DNA of 64,000 nucleotides from Desulfarculaceae bacterium (GCA_021737645.1 JAIPDO010000004.1:1-64000); one strand, 5' to 3'. Shown: positions 1 to 11,119, numbered from the stretch's first letter. Program-made: numbers and translations. The notes: a model not told the origin generated them from the letters alone.

Positions 1-298
1 TCTGGTTTTCCTTGATCAAGCCCACGATGCTGCGGCTCACGCAGCCCTGGGCCACGATGGCCACCTTGCCCTTTTCACCCGCCGGGCGGCGGATCAAAAA
101 GTTGGCCAGGTTGTTGGTGCAAAACGGCGACCAGGTCAGATTCTCCGCCTCCTCGGGGGTGTAGGCGAAGTAGGGGTAATCGCGCATGGGCACCGTGCCC
201 GCCGCATAGCCGATAACGCAATCAACCGTGCCATCGGCAAGCAGCTTCTTGGCCGCCTCGCGTATCTGTTGAGCCGTGCTCTCGAATATCGAACCCAT
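1..298 (-). CDS. FrhB/FdhB-like iron-sulfur protein, N-terminal part only
   Basis: The reading frame starts at the ATG at 298-296 and runs off the left edge, so only about the first 99 residues are visible. They contain the run VDCVIGYAAGTVPMR and later PFCTNNLANFL and VAQGCVSRSIVGL. This pattern resembles the F420-hydrogenase beta-subunit-like proteins that sit next to HdrA and MvhD in anaerobes; I recognise it by pattern, not by a search. The start overlaps the MvhD stop by one base (TGATG), so translation is almost certainly coupled. The likely role is to feed electrons from a formate- or hydrogen-type donor, or from ferredoxin, into the HdrA flavin protein encoded upstream. The actual donor cannot be judged from this fragment. 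Confidence 0.6.
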   Translation of the reverse strand, partial: MGSIFESTAQQIREAAKKLLADGTVDCVIGYAAGTVPMRDYPYFAYTPEEAENLTWSPFCTNNLANFLIRRPAGEKGKVAIVAQGCVSRSIVGLIKENQ

Positions 299-738
299 CA
301 GGCCACCTTCCCGATGTCTTTGACCATGCGGGTAGCGGGCCCCAGGGCGCGCACCGACTCGATCACCTCGATGGCGGTCTGCTGAAACTTGGTGGCCTCG
401 GCCGATGATATCCAACTGAAGTGCAGGCGGTTCGGCTCGATGCCCACGTACTCCAGCAGGTTCTTGAGGATAGTGAAGCGGCGGCGGGCGTACATGTTGC
501 CAGCGATGTAGTGACAGTCGCCGGGGTGACAGCCGCTCACCCACACGCCGTCGGCCCCCTGGCGGAAGGCCTGCAAGATGAACTTGGGGCTCATGCGGCC
601 GGTGCAGGGAATGCGGATGGCCCGGAAGTTGGGCGGGTACTGCAAACGGCTCACCCCGGCCAGGTCCGCCCCCCCGTAGGTGCACCAGTTGCAGAAAAAG
701 GCCGCGATACGCGGCTGGAACTGATTTTCTTCACTCAT
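298..738 (-). CDS. mvhD: MvhD-family electron-transfer subunit (hydrogenase delta subunit)
   Basis: A protein of 146 residues with the MvhD cysteine pattern: CNWC near residues 16-19, IPCTGRM near 45, and GCHPGDC near 70-75. In methanogens MvhD carries a [2Fe-2S] cluster and passes electrons to HdrA. Homologues in sulfate reducers and in the Geobacter BamF protein do the same for HdrA-like partners. The frame also has an ATG four codons upstream (750), but the ATG at 738 has a GGAG at the right distance, so I chose it. It lies 31 bases downstream of hdrA and overlaps the next gene by one base, so the three genes form one operon. Confidence 0.88.
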   Translation of the reverse strand: MSEENQFQPRIAAFFCNWCTYGGADLAGVSRLQYPPNFRAIRIPCTGRMSPKFILQAFRQGADGVWVSGCHPGDCHYIAGNMYARRRFTILKNLLEYVGIEPNRLHFSWISSAEATKFQQTAIEVIESVRALGPATRMVKDIGKVA

Positions 739-769
739 GGCGTACTCCATAATGACAAGGCCTTAATTT

Positions 770-3700
770 TCAGCCCTGCAACATCACCGAAATCTGGGCC
801 AGCACGTCCTGGTTGCTGAAACCCCGCAAGTTTGGCGCGCCCGAGCGGCAGGAAGCCACGCAGGTGCCGCAGCCCTTGCACAGGGCCTCGTTGACCACGG
901 CCAAGCCGTTCTCGTCCTGGTCGATGGCCTGGTAGGGGCACACCGTCCAGCAGACCCCGCAGCCCACGCACTTGCGCTGGTCGATGAAGGCCACGGTGCC
1001 CGGCAGCATCATCTCGGTGCGCGAAAGCACCGTTGCCGCCCGGCTCACCGCCGCCTGGGCCTGAGACACCGCCTCTTCCAGGGGCTTGGGGTAGTGGGCC
1101 AGACCGGCCATGAACACGCCGTCAGTGGCGAAATCCACCGGCCTGAGCTTCACGTGGGCCTCCAGGAACCAACCGTCCTGATCCAAAGGAATCTTGAACA
1201 TCTGGGCCAGGTGCTCGTCCTGGTGGCTCACGATGGCCGTGGCCAGGCCCACCAAATCCGCCTCCAAAACTATGGTCCGCTGAAGGATGGGGTCCTGGGC
1301 CTTGACCAGCAGAGTGTCGCCCTCGGTGACCACTTCCGGCTTGGTGTCCGGGTCGTAGCGCACGAAGATCACGCCCTTGGAGCGGGCCTCTTGGTACAGG
1401 CGCTCGCGGTCGCCGTAGGTGCGCATGTCCCGGTAGATGATGGCCACTTGGGCCTCGGGGTTGGCCTCCTTGATGGCCAGGGCGCTTTCCACCGAGTGGG
1501 TGCAGCAGACCTTGGAGCAATAGGGGCGCTCCGGCTCGCGGGAACCCACGCACTGAATGAACACCGCCTTGTTGATTTTGCTCAGGTCCAGCTCGCCGCC
1601 CAGGATGGCCTGGTCGATCTCCAGGTGAGTCATCACCCGGGAATCCTGGCCATAGAGGTATTCGCTGGGCTTGTATTCACCGGCCCCGGTGCAGATCAGG
1701 GCCACGCCGTGCTCCAGAAGCTCCTCGCCGGAGTCCTTGGTCAGCGTAGTCTTGAAGTTGCCCACGAAGCCGTCCACGTTCTTGATCACCGTGCCCAGGT
1801 GGACGGTGATCAGCGGCTCGGCCTCCACCTTGGCGGTCAGCTCGCCCAGGTACTCCTGCACGTCCTCACCCAGGGCGGTGGTGCGCAGCATGCGGGCGTT
1901 GCCGCCCATGGCGTTGTCGCGCTCCACGATGTGGGTCTCATATCCCTGGGCCGCCAGGTTCAGCGCCGCGTTCATGCCCGACACCCCGCCGCCGATGACC
2001 ATGGCCTTGGGCAGAATGGAGAGCTTGGCCTCGGTCAGCGGCTCCAACAGGGAAGCCTTGGCCACGGCCATGCGCACCTGGTCTTTGGCCTTTTCGGTGG
2101 CCGCGGCCGGGTCGTCGGCGTGCACCCAGGAGTCCTGGTTGCGAATGTTGGCCAGGTCAAAGAGGTACTTGTTGATGCCCGCCGCCTGCAAGGTCTCCTG
2201 GAACAGGGGCTCGTGGGTGCGGGGCGAACAGGCGGCCACCACCATGCGGTTGAGGCCCTGCTCCTTGATCACCTCGGTCATTTTGTCCTGGGTGTCCTGG
2301 GAGCAGGTGAACAGGTTGTTCTCCACGTAGACCACGTTGGGCAGGGTGGCCGCGTAGTCCATCACCGCCTTGACGTCCACCACCCCGGCGATGTTGATGC
2401 CGCAGGAGCAGACGAACACGCCCACCCGGGGAGCCTCGCCGCGCACGTCGCGCTGAGGCACCTCCACCGGCTCGGTGATCAGGGTGCCCCGCCCGGCGGC
2501 CAGGCCCGAGGAGGCGGCGCAGGCGGCGGCAGAGGCCTCCATCACCGACAGGGGGATGTCCTTGGGACCGGCCAAGGCGCCGCACACATAGACCCCCGGA
2601 CGGCTGGTGGCTACCGGGGCAAAGGAATCGGTGGCCGCGAAGCGGCTCTCATTTTGCTCCACCCCCAGGCGGCGGCACAGGTCGGCCGCGTCGGGGCTCA
2701 TCTCCAGGCCCTGGGAGAGCACCACCATGTCGAAGTCTTCGCTCTTGGACTGGCCTTTTTCGGTGACATACTCCAGGCGCAGGCTGCCGCCCGGCAACTC
2801 GCTGATGGAGTGGATGCGGCTGCGCACGAAGCGCACCCCATGCTCCTGGGCCCCCACGTAGGTGCGCTCAAAGTCCTTGCCGTAAGTGCGCATGTCCATG
2901 AAGAAGATGGCCGCGTCCAGCTCGGCGTGGGAGTGCTCCTTGGCGATCACCGCTTCCTTGATGGCGTACATGCAGCACACGCTGGAACAGTAGGGGTGAT
3001 CGCAGTGGTTCAGGTCGCGGCTGCCCACACACTGCAACCAGGCGATCTTCTTGGGCTCGGCCTCGTCGCCGGGCCGCACCAGGTGGCCCATCCAGGGGCC
3101 CGAGGCGCTCAGAATGCGCTCGAACTCCAGGGCGGTGACCACGTTGGTAAAGTTGGCATAGGCGTATTGGGGGTAGGAGGTGGGGTCGTAGGGCTTGAAC
3201 CCGGCGGCCAGGATCACCGCGCCCACGTTGATCTCCAGTTCCTGGTCCTGCTGCTCGTAGTCGATGGCCCCGGCGGGACAGAACTTCTCACAGGCCCTGC
3301 ACTTGCCCTTTTGGAAGTAAATGCAGTTTTCCGCGTCGATAGCGTATTTGAGCGGCACCGCCTGGGGATACTTCACATGGGCGGCCTTGCGCTTGCCCAA
3401 CCCCTGGTTGAACTCGTCGGGGATGCGCTTGGGGCACTTGGCCGCGCAGGCTCCGCAGGCGATGCATTTGCCCAGGTCCACGTAACGTGCCTTTTGCAGC
3501 ACCTTGACCGTCAGGTCGCCCTCCATCCCCTGGACCTCCTGCACCTCGGCCAGGGTGATCAGCTCGATGTTGGGGTGACGGCCCGCCTCCACCAGCTTGG
3601 GGGAGAGGATGCACATGGAACAGTCGTTGGTGGGAAAGGTCTTGTCCAACTGGCTCATGACCCCGCCGATGGCCGAGCTCTTTTCCACCATGTAGACGTA

Positions 3701-3802
3701 GTAGCCCGAATCGGCCAGGTCCAGCGATGCCTGGATGGCGGCGATACCGCCACCCACCACCATCACCGCGCCCACGGGCCGGGAGGTAATTTTTTGCGTC
3801 AT
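770..3802 (-). CDS. hdrA: Tandem HdrA-like FAD/iron-sulfur protein
   Basis: This 1010-residue protein is about one and a half times the length of methanogen HdrA (about 650 residues) and contains two HdrA-like modules. The first has an FAD-binding VVGGGIAA near residue 15, CSMC at 61-64 and a CIACGACAAKC cluster motif at 113-123. The second starts near residue 460 with VGVFVCSCG, has a second flavin motif (VIGGGVSG) near residue 590, and ends with two [4Fe-4S] motifs, CVGCGVCWTVC and CKGCGTCVASC. HdrA is the flavin-bifurcating subunit of heterodisulfide-reductase-type complexes. Long two-module versions are known from anaerobic aromatic degraders (BamE-like). No hdrB or hdrC lies in the window. 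The RBS AAGGAG lies 9 bases before the ATG. Confidence 0.85.
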   Translation of the reverse strand: MTQKITSRPVGAVMVVGGGIAAIQASLDLADSGYYVYMVEKSSAIGGVMSQLDKTFPTNDCSMCILSPKLVEAGRHPNIELITLAEVQEVQGMEGDLTVKVLQKARYVDLGKCIACGACAAKCPKRIPDEFNQGLGKRKAAHVKYPQAVPLKYAIDAENCIYFQKGKCRACEKFCPAGAIDYEQQDQELEINVGAVILAAGFKPYDPTSYPQYAYANFTNVVTALEFERILSASGPWMGHLVRPGDEAEPKKIAWLQCVGSRDLNHCDHPYCSSVCCMYAIKEAVIAKEHSHAELDAAIFFMDMRTYGKDFERTYVGAQEHGVRFVRSRIHSISELPGGSLRLEYVTEKGQSKSEDFDMVVLSQGLEMSPDAADLCRRLGVEQNESRFAATDSFAPVATSRPGVYVCGALAGPKDIPLSVMEASAAACAASSGLAAGRGTLITEPVEVPQRDVRGEAPRVGVFVCSCGINIAGVVDVKAVMDYAATLPNVVYVENNLFTCSQDTQDKMTEVIKEQGLNRMVVAACSPRTHEPLFQETLQAAGINKYLFDLANIRNQDSWVHADDPAAATEKAKDQVRMAVAKASLLEPLTEAKLSILPKAMVIGGGVSGMNAALNLAAQGYETHIVERDNAMGGNARMLRTTALGEDVQEYLGELTAKVEAEPLITVHLGTVIKNVDGFVGNFKTTLTKDSGEELLEHGVALICTGAGEYKPSEYLYGQDSRVMTHLEIDQAILGGELDLSKINKAVFIQCVGSREPERPYCSKVCCTHSVESALAIKEANPEAQVAIIYRDMRTYGDRERLYQEARSKGVIFVRYDPDTKPEVVTEGDTLLVKAQDPILQRTIVLEADLVGLATAIVSHQDEHLAQMFKIPLDQDGWFLEAHVKLRPVDFATDGVFMAGLAHYPKPLEEAVSQAQAAVSRAATVLSRTEMMLPGTVAFIDQRKCVGCGVCWTVCPYQAIDQDENGLAVVNEALCKGCGTCVASCRSGAPNLRGFSNQDVLAQISVMLQG

Positions 3803-4416
3803 GCCCGAGTCTCCTTGCCGGGTGAAATACTCAAAAGGGCCGTAAACGGGCTATGGGCCATGGGCCCAAACGCGCCGTCTGCTTGGAGCGCCGGCCAGCC
3901 GTCTGGCGGCCCTGGCCCTCCGCTGCCCAGGGGATGCTTCGGCCCGGCCACCCCCGTGGCCGATCCGCCGCCGCTGCCCCCGCAGGTAAAGGTCTGCTGA
4001 CCATAGGGGATTTTAGGCGGCGACTGGATATCCCCCCCGCCACCCCCGCCGCGCCGCCTTGCCCGGTGCGTCTCCAGGCTCCGGCCTGGATCAGGCCGAA
4101 ATGGCGGCCCATTTAATCAGCCCTTAAAAACCTTTATAGAACTTAGGGCTATATCCTTGTCCGGCGGGCAAGTCAAACTGGTATTACCAATGATAACCGG
4201 GCCTTAATGTTGCCGTTTCCGATGAGGGGGTTTTTGCCGCTCCAAATGGGGCCCCACAATCCCAATGAAAGATGCGAGGTTTTTTTTGCCTTAGCGCCCC
4301 AGGCTTGCTAAGGTGCTATCGGCTCTGGGGTTACATTTGGGGAAATGTGATGGCCTGCCCATCAGGCGGGACCAACGTCAGAGTTCGGCATCGTAATAAG
4401 GTAGGGAGGATGTTTC
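3803..4416. other. 614-bp divergent intergenic region between hdrA and acetoacetyl-CoA synthetase
   Basis: This gap separates two divergent genes and must hold both promoters. The hdrA-proximal half is GC-rich and has open frames on both strands, but without a ribosome site or recognisable protein, so I treat them as chance. From about 4110 the sequence becomes AT-richer. It holds an imperfect palindrome near 4180-4200 (GGTATTACC ... GGTTATCA on the other strand), which could be an operator. No terminator, tRNA or confident promoter could be assigned. Confidence 0.5.
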
Positions 4417-6369
<1,953 letters not shown>

Positions 6370-6390
6370 GCCCCCAAAGGCACAACCACC

Positions 6391-6422
6391 GGGGCGGCGT
6401 CCATGGGCGCCGCCCCTTTTAT
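6391..6422 (+). terminator. Rho-independent terminator after acetoacetyl-CoA synthetase
   Basis: The arms GGGGCGGCG (6391-6399) and CGCCGCCCC (6408-6416) pair perfectly around an 8-base loop and are followed by TTTTATT. Confidence 0.9.
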
Positions 6423-6573
6423 TGCCATCACTTCTCCTCGCGTTGTTCACAGGGCTGTAACTCAACTATGGGCTAACTAGGGTAAATAAAACGTCTAATA
6501 AGGCACAGGTCTGGCCGGACCCGGCGCAAGGGTGCACCGGGGGCCAAGACGAGCCTTAAGGAGACGAACCCTA

Positions 6574-9018
6574 GTGAATCCCATTCCCCTGCATGGCTGG
6601 CCCTATCCCGGCACCCATAGCCCTGCTGAATTGCTGCGCCGGGCCGGGGTGGATGTGTCCACTCCCTCATCCCTGGCCGCCAGCCTGCCCTTTTCCCTGG
6701 GCGATGCCACCTGTGGCTGCGAAAACGAACTGCAAGCGGTGGTGCAAGGCCCCGCCGAGGCGGTGGACCTGCCCCGCTCCATTGTAGAGTCCAACTATTA
6801 CCGCAACATAGCCAAACGTGAGCGCTCCGGGGAGATGCCCCGGCGGGTGATCAACGACCTGGAGCAGTGGCTCCAGGGCAACTCCCGGGGCCTGTGGGAA
6901 AACTCCTGGGTGCGTCTGGACCCGGAGCTGCTCTCCCCCTTGGCCCGCCAGGCCTGGGAGCGGGACCTGTTGGCCGACAAGGACCAGCCCCAGGGCCCTC
7001 GCCGGGCCGACGCGGCGCGTTTCTCCTGCCCCGATGGCCGCTTGCGCCTGCCGATCAGCTACCTGCTAAAGCTGTCGTTGCTGGACGCCCTGGGCCGCCG
7101 GTCCGCCCTGCCCCCGGAGCTGCGGGCGCGGGGCCGGGCCATGGCCGAGCACTACCTCTCGGACAACACCTCGCCGGAGACCTACTCCTTCCACCTGAGC
7201 CGCCCCGACAGCCCCGGCGCCGGACGCCAGGCGGCGGAGGAGACCTGTCGGCGCTATCTGCTCACCCACCTGCTGGCCCGGCACGCCGAGACCAGCCTGG
7301 GCCTGGCCGAAAGCGGCCAAAAGGTGGATGTGTACTTTTCGCCCCATCCCCCGGTGCGCCAGAAGCAGCTCTCCGAGTGCATTTCCGACTCCTTTTACCG
7401 CGAGCTGTTCATGAATCCCTGCCTGTCGGGCTGGGCCAAGGGGGAAGAAAAACACCAGTACATGCACCTGTGCCACCAGGTGCTCTCCAGGGCCCAGTTC
7501 AACGGCTTGTCGCGCCTCAAGGAGGCGGGCATCGTCCTCAACAATCTGGTGACCCTGCCCAGCGCCTCCAACATCAGCCTGGCCAACAACGGCACCCACG
7601 TGAGCCTGGGCAGCCGCAAACTGAGCCGGGCCATGGCCGCGGGCGGCCTGGAACCGGCTCACGAAAAATACCTGGGCGATCTGGTCACCAAGTTCGTGGA
7701 GCACTTCCTGCCCATGTTCGTGGGCACCTACTCCGCCGCGCCCTATCGCCTGGCCTTTGGCGACTTCCACCCGGAAAAGGTGCTGAGCTTTTTGCCCTTT
7801 GAGCTGGACTACACCCACTTGCGCATGATCTGGCGGCGCTGGCGCAAAAAGGCCCACCTCAAGTTGCGGCCCCTGGGCCTCAGGCTCACCCCCTTCGGCC
7901 CACCCTGGCTTGACGAGCCCCTGGCCAAGATCTTCGGCCTCAGGGGCGACTGCCTGCCGGACTTCAGGCTAATGGACTACCTGGCGTGCCTGATGAGCAC
8001 CGGCCAGAGCCCGGCCCTGGACGGCCGCCTGGGCAACCATGAGCGGCTCAAGCAGGACCTGGCCTCCCTGGGGGTGTTCGATCCCTCCATGCCCCTGTAC
8101 CTGCTGCACCGCCAGCGGGAGATGGCCACCCACGGCTTCGCCGGTTTCGAAGGCCGCCACTACAGCCTGTTCTACAGCCTGCGCCGGGACCTGGCCGGGG
8201 CGGTGGACATGCAGCGCTTGCTCACGGTGCTGGCCTTTTCGCTCATCGCCAAGGGCCGCCTGAGCCACTCCCACATCCCGGATCATCCCGAGGTGGAGAG
8301 CGAGCGCCGCCAGATTTTCTTTGCCGCGGCCATCGGCTTGCCCACCTTTTTCGTGCGCCAGGACACCCCCAACCTGCTGCTGAAAAGCATTTTGGAGCGC
8401 ACCGCCGAGACCAGGCCCAGCCGCCGCTATCCCGGCTACCAGCGGGTGAAGCTCAGCCAATACTTTCTGGCCTGCCTGAGCCTGTTGGAGCAGGAAGGGA
8501 CCGATATCATCGATTGCCTGGGTATGGGGCCGGTGCTGGCCGAGTTGAAGGAACGCCTGGCCCAGCCGGGGCAGCGCTCGGCCCTGGGGCGGTTGACCCA
8601 CGGCATCCTGAGCGAACTGGGGGCCAGCGACCCGCTAAGGGCCGACGCCCGCCAGTTCAACCAGGCGGCGGAAGACTATTACCGCACCGGCCTCAGGCGC
8701 CGCCATCTTGGCGAAGCCTGGCAGGTGCTCAGCGAAGACCTCACCGGCGCGGGGCTGAAAGCCCTGGAAAACCACCCCACGGCCCGCCGGGCCTTGGGGC
8801 GGGTCTTGGCCGGCCGCGAGCCCCAGGCTCTTTTGGCCGAGTTGAAGGAGCCGGTGCTGGGCGGGCGGGCCGGGGGCGAGGACGTGTCCCTGCTCATAAA
8901 CCTGCTGTTAACGGTTATCGATTTTCAGGCGCGGCCGGACCAAGCACAATTGGCCGGCGGCCCGCCCATGGAGCAAAGCAATGAGTTTGACCACCCATCA
9001 ATACATAGACAGGCGTAG
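6574..9018 (+). CDS. Unrecognised 814-residue protein, first gene of a phospholipid operon
   Basis: I do not recognise this family. The frame is open from 6532, but the GTG at 6574 has AAGGAG ten bases upstream and is the likely start. The protein looks soluble and shows no signal peptide, membrane segment or cofactor motif that I can name. It is rich in Arg, Leu and Ala, has helical segments and several His-containing patches such as YFSPHPP, FGDFHPEK and LSHSHIPDHPE. Its 3' end overlaps the phosphatidylserine decarboxylase start by 38 bases, and an Lgt-like gene follows 17 bases later. The context therefore points to a role in phospholipid or lipoprotein modification. It could be an enzyme using the product of the decarboxylase, but this is inference from position only. 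Confidence 0.75.
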   Translation: MNPIPLHGWPYPGTHSPAELLRRAGVDVSTPSSLAASLPFSLGDATCGCENELQAVVQGPAEAVDLPRSIVESNYYRNIAKRERSGEMPRRVINDLEQWLQGNSRGLWENSWVRLDPELLSPLARQAWERDLLADKDQPQGPRRADAARFSCPDGRLRLPISYLLKLSLLDALGRRSALPPELRARGRAMAEHYLSDNTSPETYSFHLSRPDSPGAGRQAAEETCRRYLLTHLLARHAETSLGLAESGQKVDVYFSPHPPVRQKQLSECISDSFYRELFMNPCLSGWAKGEEKHQYMHLCHQVLSRAQFNGLSRLKEAGIVLNNLVTLPSASNISLANNGTHVSLGSRKLSRAMAAGGLEPAHEKYLGDLVTKFVEHFLPMFVGTYSAAPYRLAFGDFHPEKVLSFLPFELDYTHLRMIWRRWRKKAHLKLRPLGLRLTPFGPPWLDEPLAKIFGLRGDCLPDFRLMDYLACLMSTGQSPALDGRLGNHERLKQDLASLGVFDPSMPLYLLHRQREMATHGFAGFEGRHYSLFYSLRRDLAGAVDMQRLLTVLAFSLIAKGRLSHSHIPDHPEVESERRQIFFAAAIGLPTFFVRQDTPNLLLKSILERTAETRPSRRYPGYQRVKLSQYFLACLSLLEQEGTDIIDCLGMGPVLAELKERLAQPGQRSALGRLTHGILSELGASDPLRADARQFNQAAEDYYRTGLRRRHLGEAWQVLSEDLTGAGLKALENHPTARRALGRVLAGREPQALLAELKEPVLGGRAGGEDVSLLINLLLTVIDFQARPDQAQLAGGPPMEQSNEFDHPSIHRQA

Positions 9019-9997
9019 CGGCCAGGTGTGCACCGAGCGCCTCTTCGCCGACCGCTTGGTGAACTTCCTCTATTCCGAGGTGCGCGAAAAAACGCCCACC
9101 GTGTTCAAGGCCATCACCAGCGCCCGTGGCTCCAGCTTGCTGGGGCTACTCAACTTCGAGGCCATGCTGGGGGTGCGCCTCAAGGCCAGCGCCGAGGCGG
9201 TGCGCTCCTGGGGGGTGGATCTGAGCGAGTGCCTGGATGACCCGGACACCCTGGACACCCCGGCCAAGCTGTTCACCCGCAAGATCCGCTATTGGCAGAC
9301 TCGGCCCATGAACCCAGAGCCCGCCGCGGTGGTGGCCCCGGCCGACTCGCGGGTGCTGCTGGGCTCCTTCGGCCCCCACTCCCTGTTGTTCATCAAGGAA
9401 AAGTTCTTCGCCTTCCATGAACTTTTGGGCGACCTCAAAACCCGCTGGCTGGAGGCCTTCAAAGACGGCGACTACGCCCTGTGCCGCCTCACCCCGGACA
9501 AGTACCACTACGTGCACACCCCGGTGAGCGGCCGGGTGGTGGACTCCTACCCCATCGCCGGGCACTACCACTCCTGCAACCCCGGCGCGGTGGTGAGCCT
9601 GGTGGACCCCTACTCCAAAAACATGCGCATGGTCACCATCCTCGACACCGACGTGACCGGCGGCTCCCAGGTGGGTCTGGTGGCCGTGGTGGAGGTTGTG
9701 GCCCTGATGGTGGGGGAGATCAGCCAGCGCTACAGCCAAGAGTTTTACGACGACCCCCAGCCCATGACCCCCGGCCTGATGCTCAAAAAGGGCCGGCCCA
9801 AGAGCCTGTTCAAGCCCGGCTCATCCACCGTGGTGCTCTTGTTCCAGCCGGGGCGCTTGGACTTTGACCAGGACCTCATCGACAACCAAGCTTCGCCCAA
9901 AGCGGTCAGCCGTTTTTCCTGCGGTTTTGGCCAGCCTCTGGTGGAAACCGAGGTCAGGGTGCGCGAACAGATCGGCCGGGCCGCGGCCCGGGGCTAA
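8981..9997 (+). CDS. psd: Phosphatidylserine decarboxylase family proenzyme
   Basis: A 338-residue protein with the decarboxylase landmarks. APADSRV at 119-125 matches the SPADG motif, YHYVHTPVSG at 175-184 carries the catalytic histidine, and FKPGSSTVVLLF near 277-288 matches the processing site. In this family the chain cuts itself at the Gly-Ser bond of an (L/G)GST motif and the serine becomes the pyruvoyl cofactor; here the site reads G280-S281-S282-T283. The enzyme makes phosphatidylethanolamine from phosphatidylserine at the membrane. The start ATG has GGAG eight bases upstream inside the preceding gene. The approximately 110-residue N-terminal extension is typical of the long-form family. 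A related substrate cannot be excluded. Confidence 0.85.
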   Translation: MSLTTHQYIDRRSGQVCTERLFADRLVNFLYSEVREKTPTVFKAITSARGSSLLGLLNFEAMLGVRLKASAEAVRSWGVDLSECLDDPDTLDTPAKLFTRKIRYWQTRPMNPEPAAVVAPADSRVLLGSFGPHSLLFIKEKFFAFHELLGDLKTRWLEAFKDGDYALCRLTPDKYHYVHTPVSGRVVDSYPIAGHYHSCNPGAVVSLVDPYSKNMRMVTILDTDVTGGSQVGLVAVVEVVALMVGEISQRYSQEFYDDPQPMTPGLMLKKGRPKSLFKPGSSTVVLLFQPGRLDFDQDLIDNQASPKAVSRFSCGFGQPLVETEVRVREQIGRAAARG

Positions 9998-10014
9998 ACA
10001 GCCGGGAGATAGTA

Positions 10015-11067
10015 ATGGACAAGCTGATATTCACCGCCGGGCTGGGAGTGCTTTTCGCGGTGCTTCTGTGGTGGAGCCGACGTCTGCCCGGCGAACGCTG
10101 GCAGATCGCGGCGGCCATCCCGGTGGGCCGCTCGGACAACGGCCGCTGGCGCGGCGTCAACATCACCTTTTACGGCATGTTCACCGCCAACGCGGTGCTC
10201 ATGGCCTCGGCGCTCATGCTCATCATGCTGGGCTCGGTGGGGGTCAGCCCCTTTGAGGTGATGGTGGTGATGCTGCCGCTCATCTCCCTCAGCGCCCCGG
10301 CCGCCCGTTTGGTGGCCCGCTGGGTGGAGCACAAGCCGGCCACCCTCACCGTGGCCGGGGCGGGTTTCGCGGCCCTGTTCCTGGCCCCCTGGCTGACCCT
10401 GTTGGCACGGGCCTGCCTGGGCCAGGGCGCCGGGGAGCACCTCCAGGTGACCCCGGTGATGGCCGCCCTGGTGATCTGCTACACCCTGGGCGAGGGCCTG
10501 GGACGCCTGGCCTGCCTCAGCTTCGGCTGCTGCTATGGCCGGGCCCTGGTGGCCTGCCCCACCTGGGTGCAGACCGCCTTCAAGCACTGGCACCTGGTGT
10601 TCAGCGGCGACACCAAAAAAATATCCTATGAGAGCGGCCTGAACGGCTTGGCCGTGGTGCCGGTGCAGATGCTGACCCTCATCGTAAACGGCGCGTCCGG
10701 GCTGGCTTCCCTGTACCTGTTTTTAAACGGGGCCTTCACCCCGGCCCTGTGGCTGTGCCTGATAATAAGCGGCCTGTGGCGGGCGGTGTCCGAGATCCTC
10801 AGGGCCGACTACCGGGGCGGGGGCAGTCTGAGCGCCTACCAGATCATGGCCATGGTGGGTATCGTCTATGGCATGGTGATGAGCCTGGTCTTCCCGGTGG
10901 GCCCAGCCGTGGACTCGCCCTCCCTGGGCCTGGGCCTGGACACCCTGTGGAGCCCGGCGGTGGTGCTTTGCCTGCAAGGCCTATGGACCGCCACCCTGAT
11001 CTACTCCGGGGCCAGCAAGGTGACCGCGGCGACCATAGAGTTTCACGTGGTGCGCGAAAGGATATAA
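10015..11067 (+). CDS. Lgt-like (prolipoprotein diacylglyceryl transferase-related) membrane protein
   Basis: This 350-residue protein has about seven hydrophobic segments (residues 4-20, 52-72, 78-95, 112-132, 147-160, 215-238 and 285-345). A loop at 159-175 reads GEGLGRLACLSFGCCYG and matches the signature region of prolipoprotein diacylglyceryl transferase, which moves diacylglycerol from phosphatidylglycerol to a lipoprotein cysteine. It is longer than housekeeping Lgt (about 270-300 residues) and diverges outside the signature, so it may act on another acceptor. It follows psd by 17 bases with a GGGAGA ribosome site. The coupling to psd and the unknown 814-residue protein suggests that the three share a lipid pathway. 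I would not call it the cell's main Lgt. Confidence 0.72.
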   Translation: MDKLIFTAGLGVLFAVLLWWSRRLPGERWQIAAAIPVGRSDNGRWRGVNITFYGMFTANAVLMASALMLIMLGSVGVSPFEVMVVMLPLISLSAPAARLVARWVEHKPATLTVAGAGFAALFLAPWLTLLARACLGQGAGEHLQVTPVMAALVICYTLGEGLGRLACLSFGCCYGRALVACPTWVQTAFKHWHLVFSGDTKKISYESGLNGLAVVPVQMLTLIVNGASGLASLYLFLNGAFTPALWLCLIISGLWRAVSEILRADYRGGGSLSAYQIMAMVGIVYGMVMSLVFPVGPAVDSPSLGLGLDTLWSPAVVLCLQGLWTATLIYSGASKVTAATIEFHVVRERI

Positions 11068-11119
11068 AGCCAAGTCCATGGCCTTGGACAGAGGCTGGAT
11101 ATAAGGGCTTATTTTAGAG

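Noticed and set aside
1094-4000. 968-codon plus-strand frame opposite hdrA
   Set aside because: It is antisense to a gene with clear FAD and cluster motifs; its translation is rich in His, Gly and Leu with no domain, a typical GC-bias shadow.
3831-4116. Open frames of 87-93 codons on both strands in the hdrA-aacS gap
   Set aside because: No ribosome site, no recognisable protein and mutually overlapping; high GC content makes such frames common by chance.
4285-4310. Sigma-54 promoter before acetoacetyl-CoA synthetase (CTTGCT segment)
   Set aside because: The required GG at -24 reads CG at the correct spacing.
7750-7850. GDFHPEKVL in the 814-residue protein resembles the HGDxHxxN motif of aminoglycoside/choline kinases
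   Set aside because: The first His and the Asn are missing and the surrounding sequence does not continue as a kinase catalytic loop.
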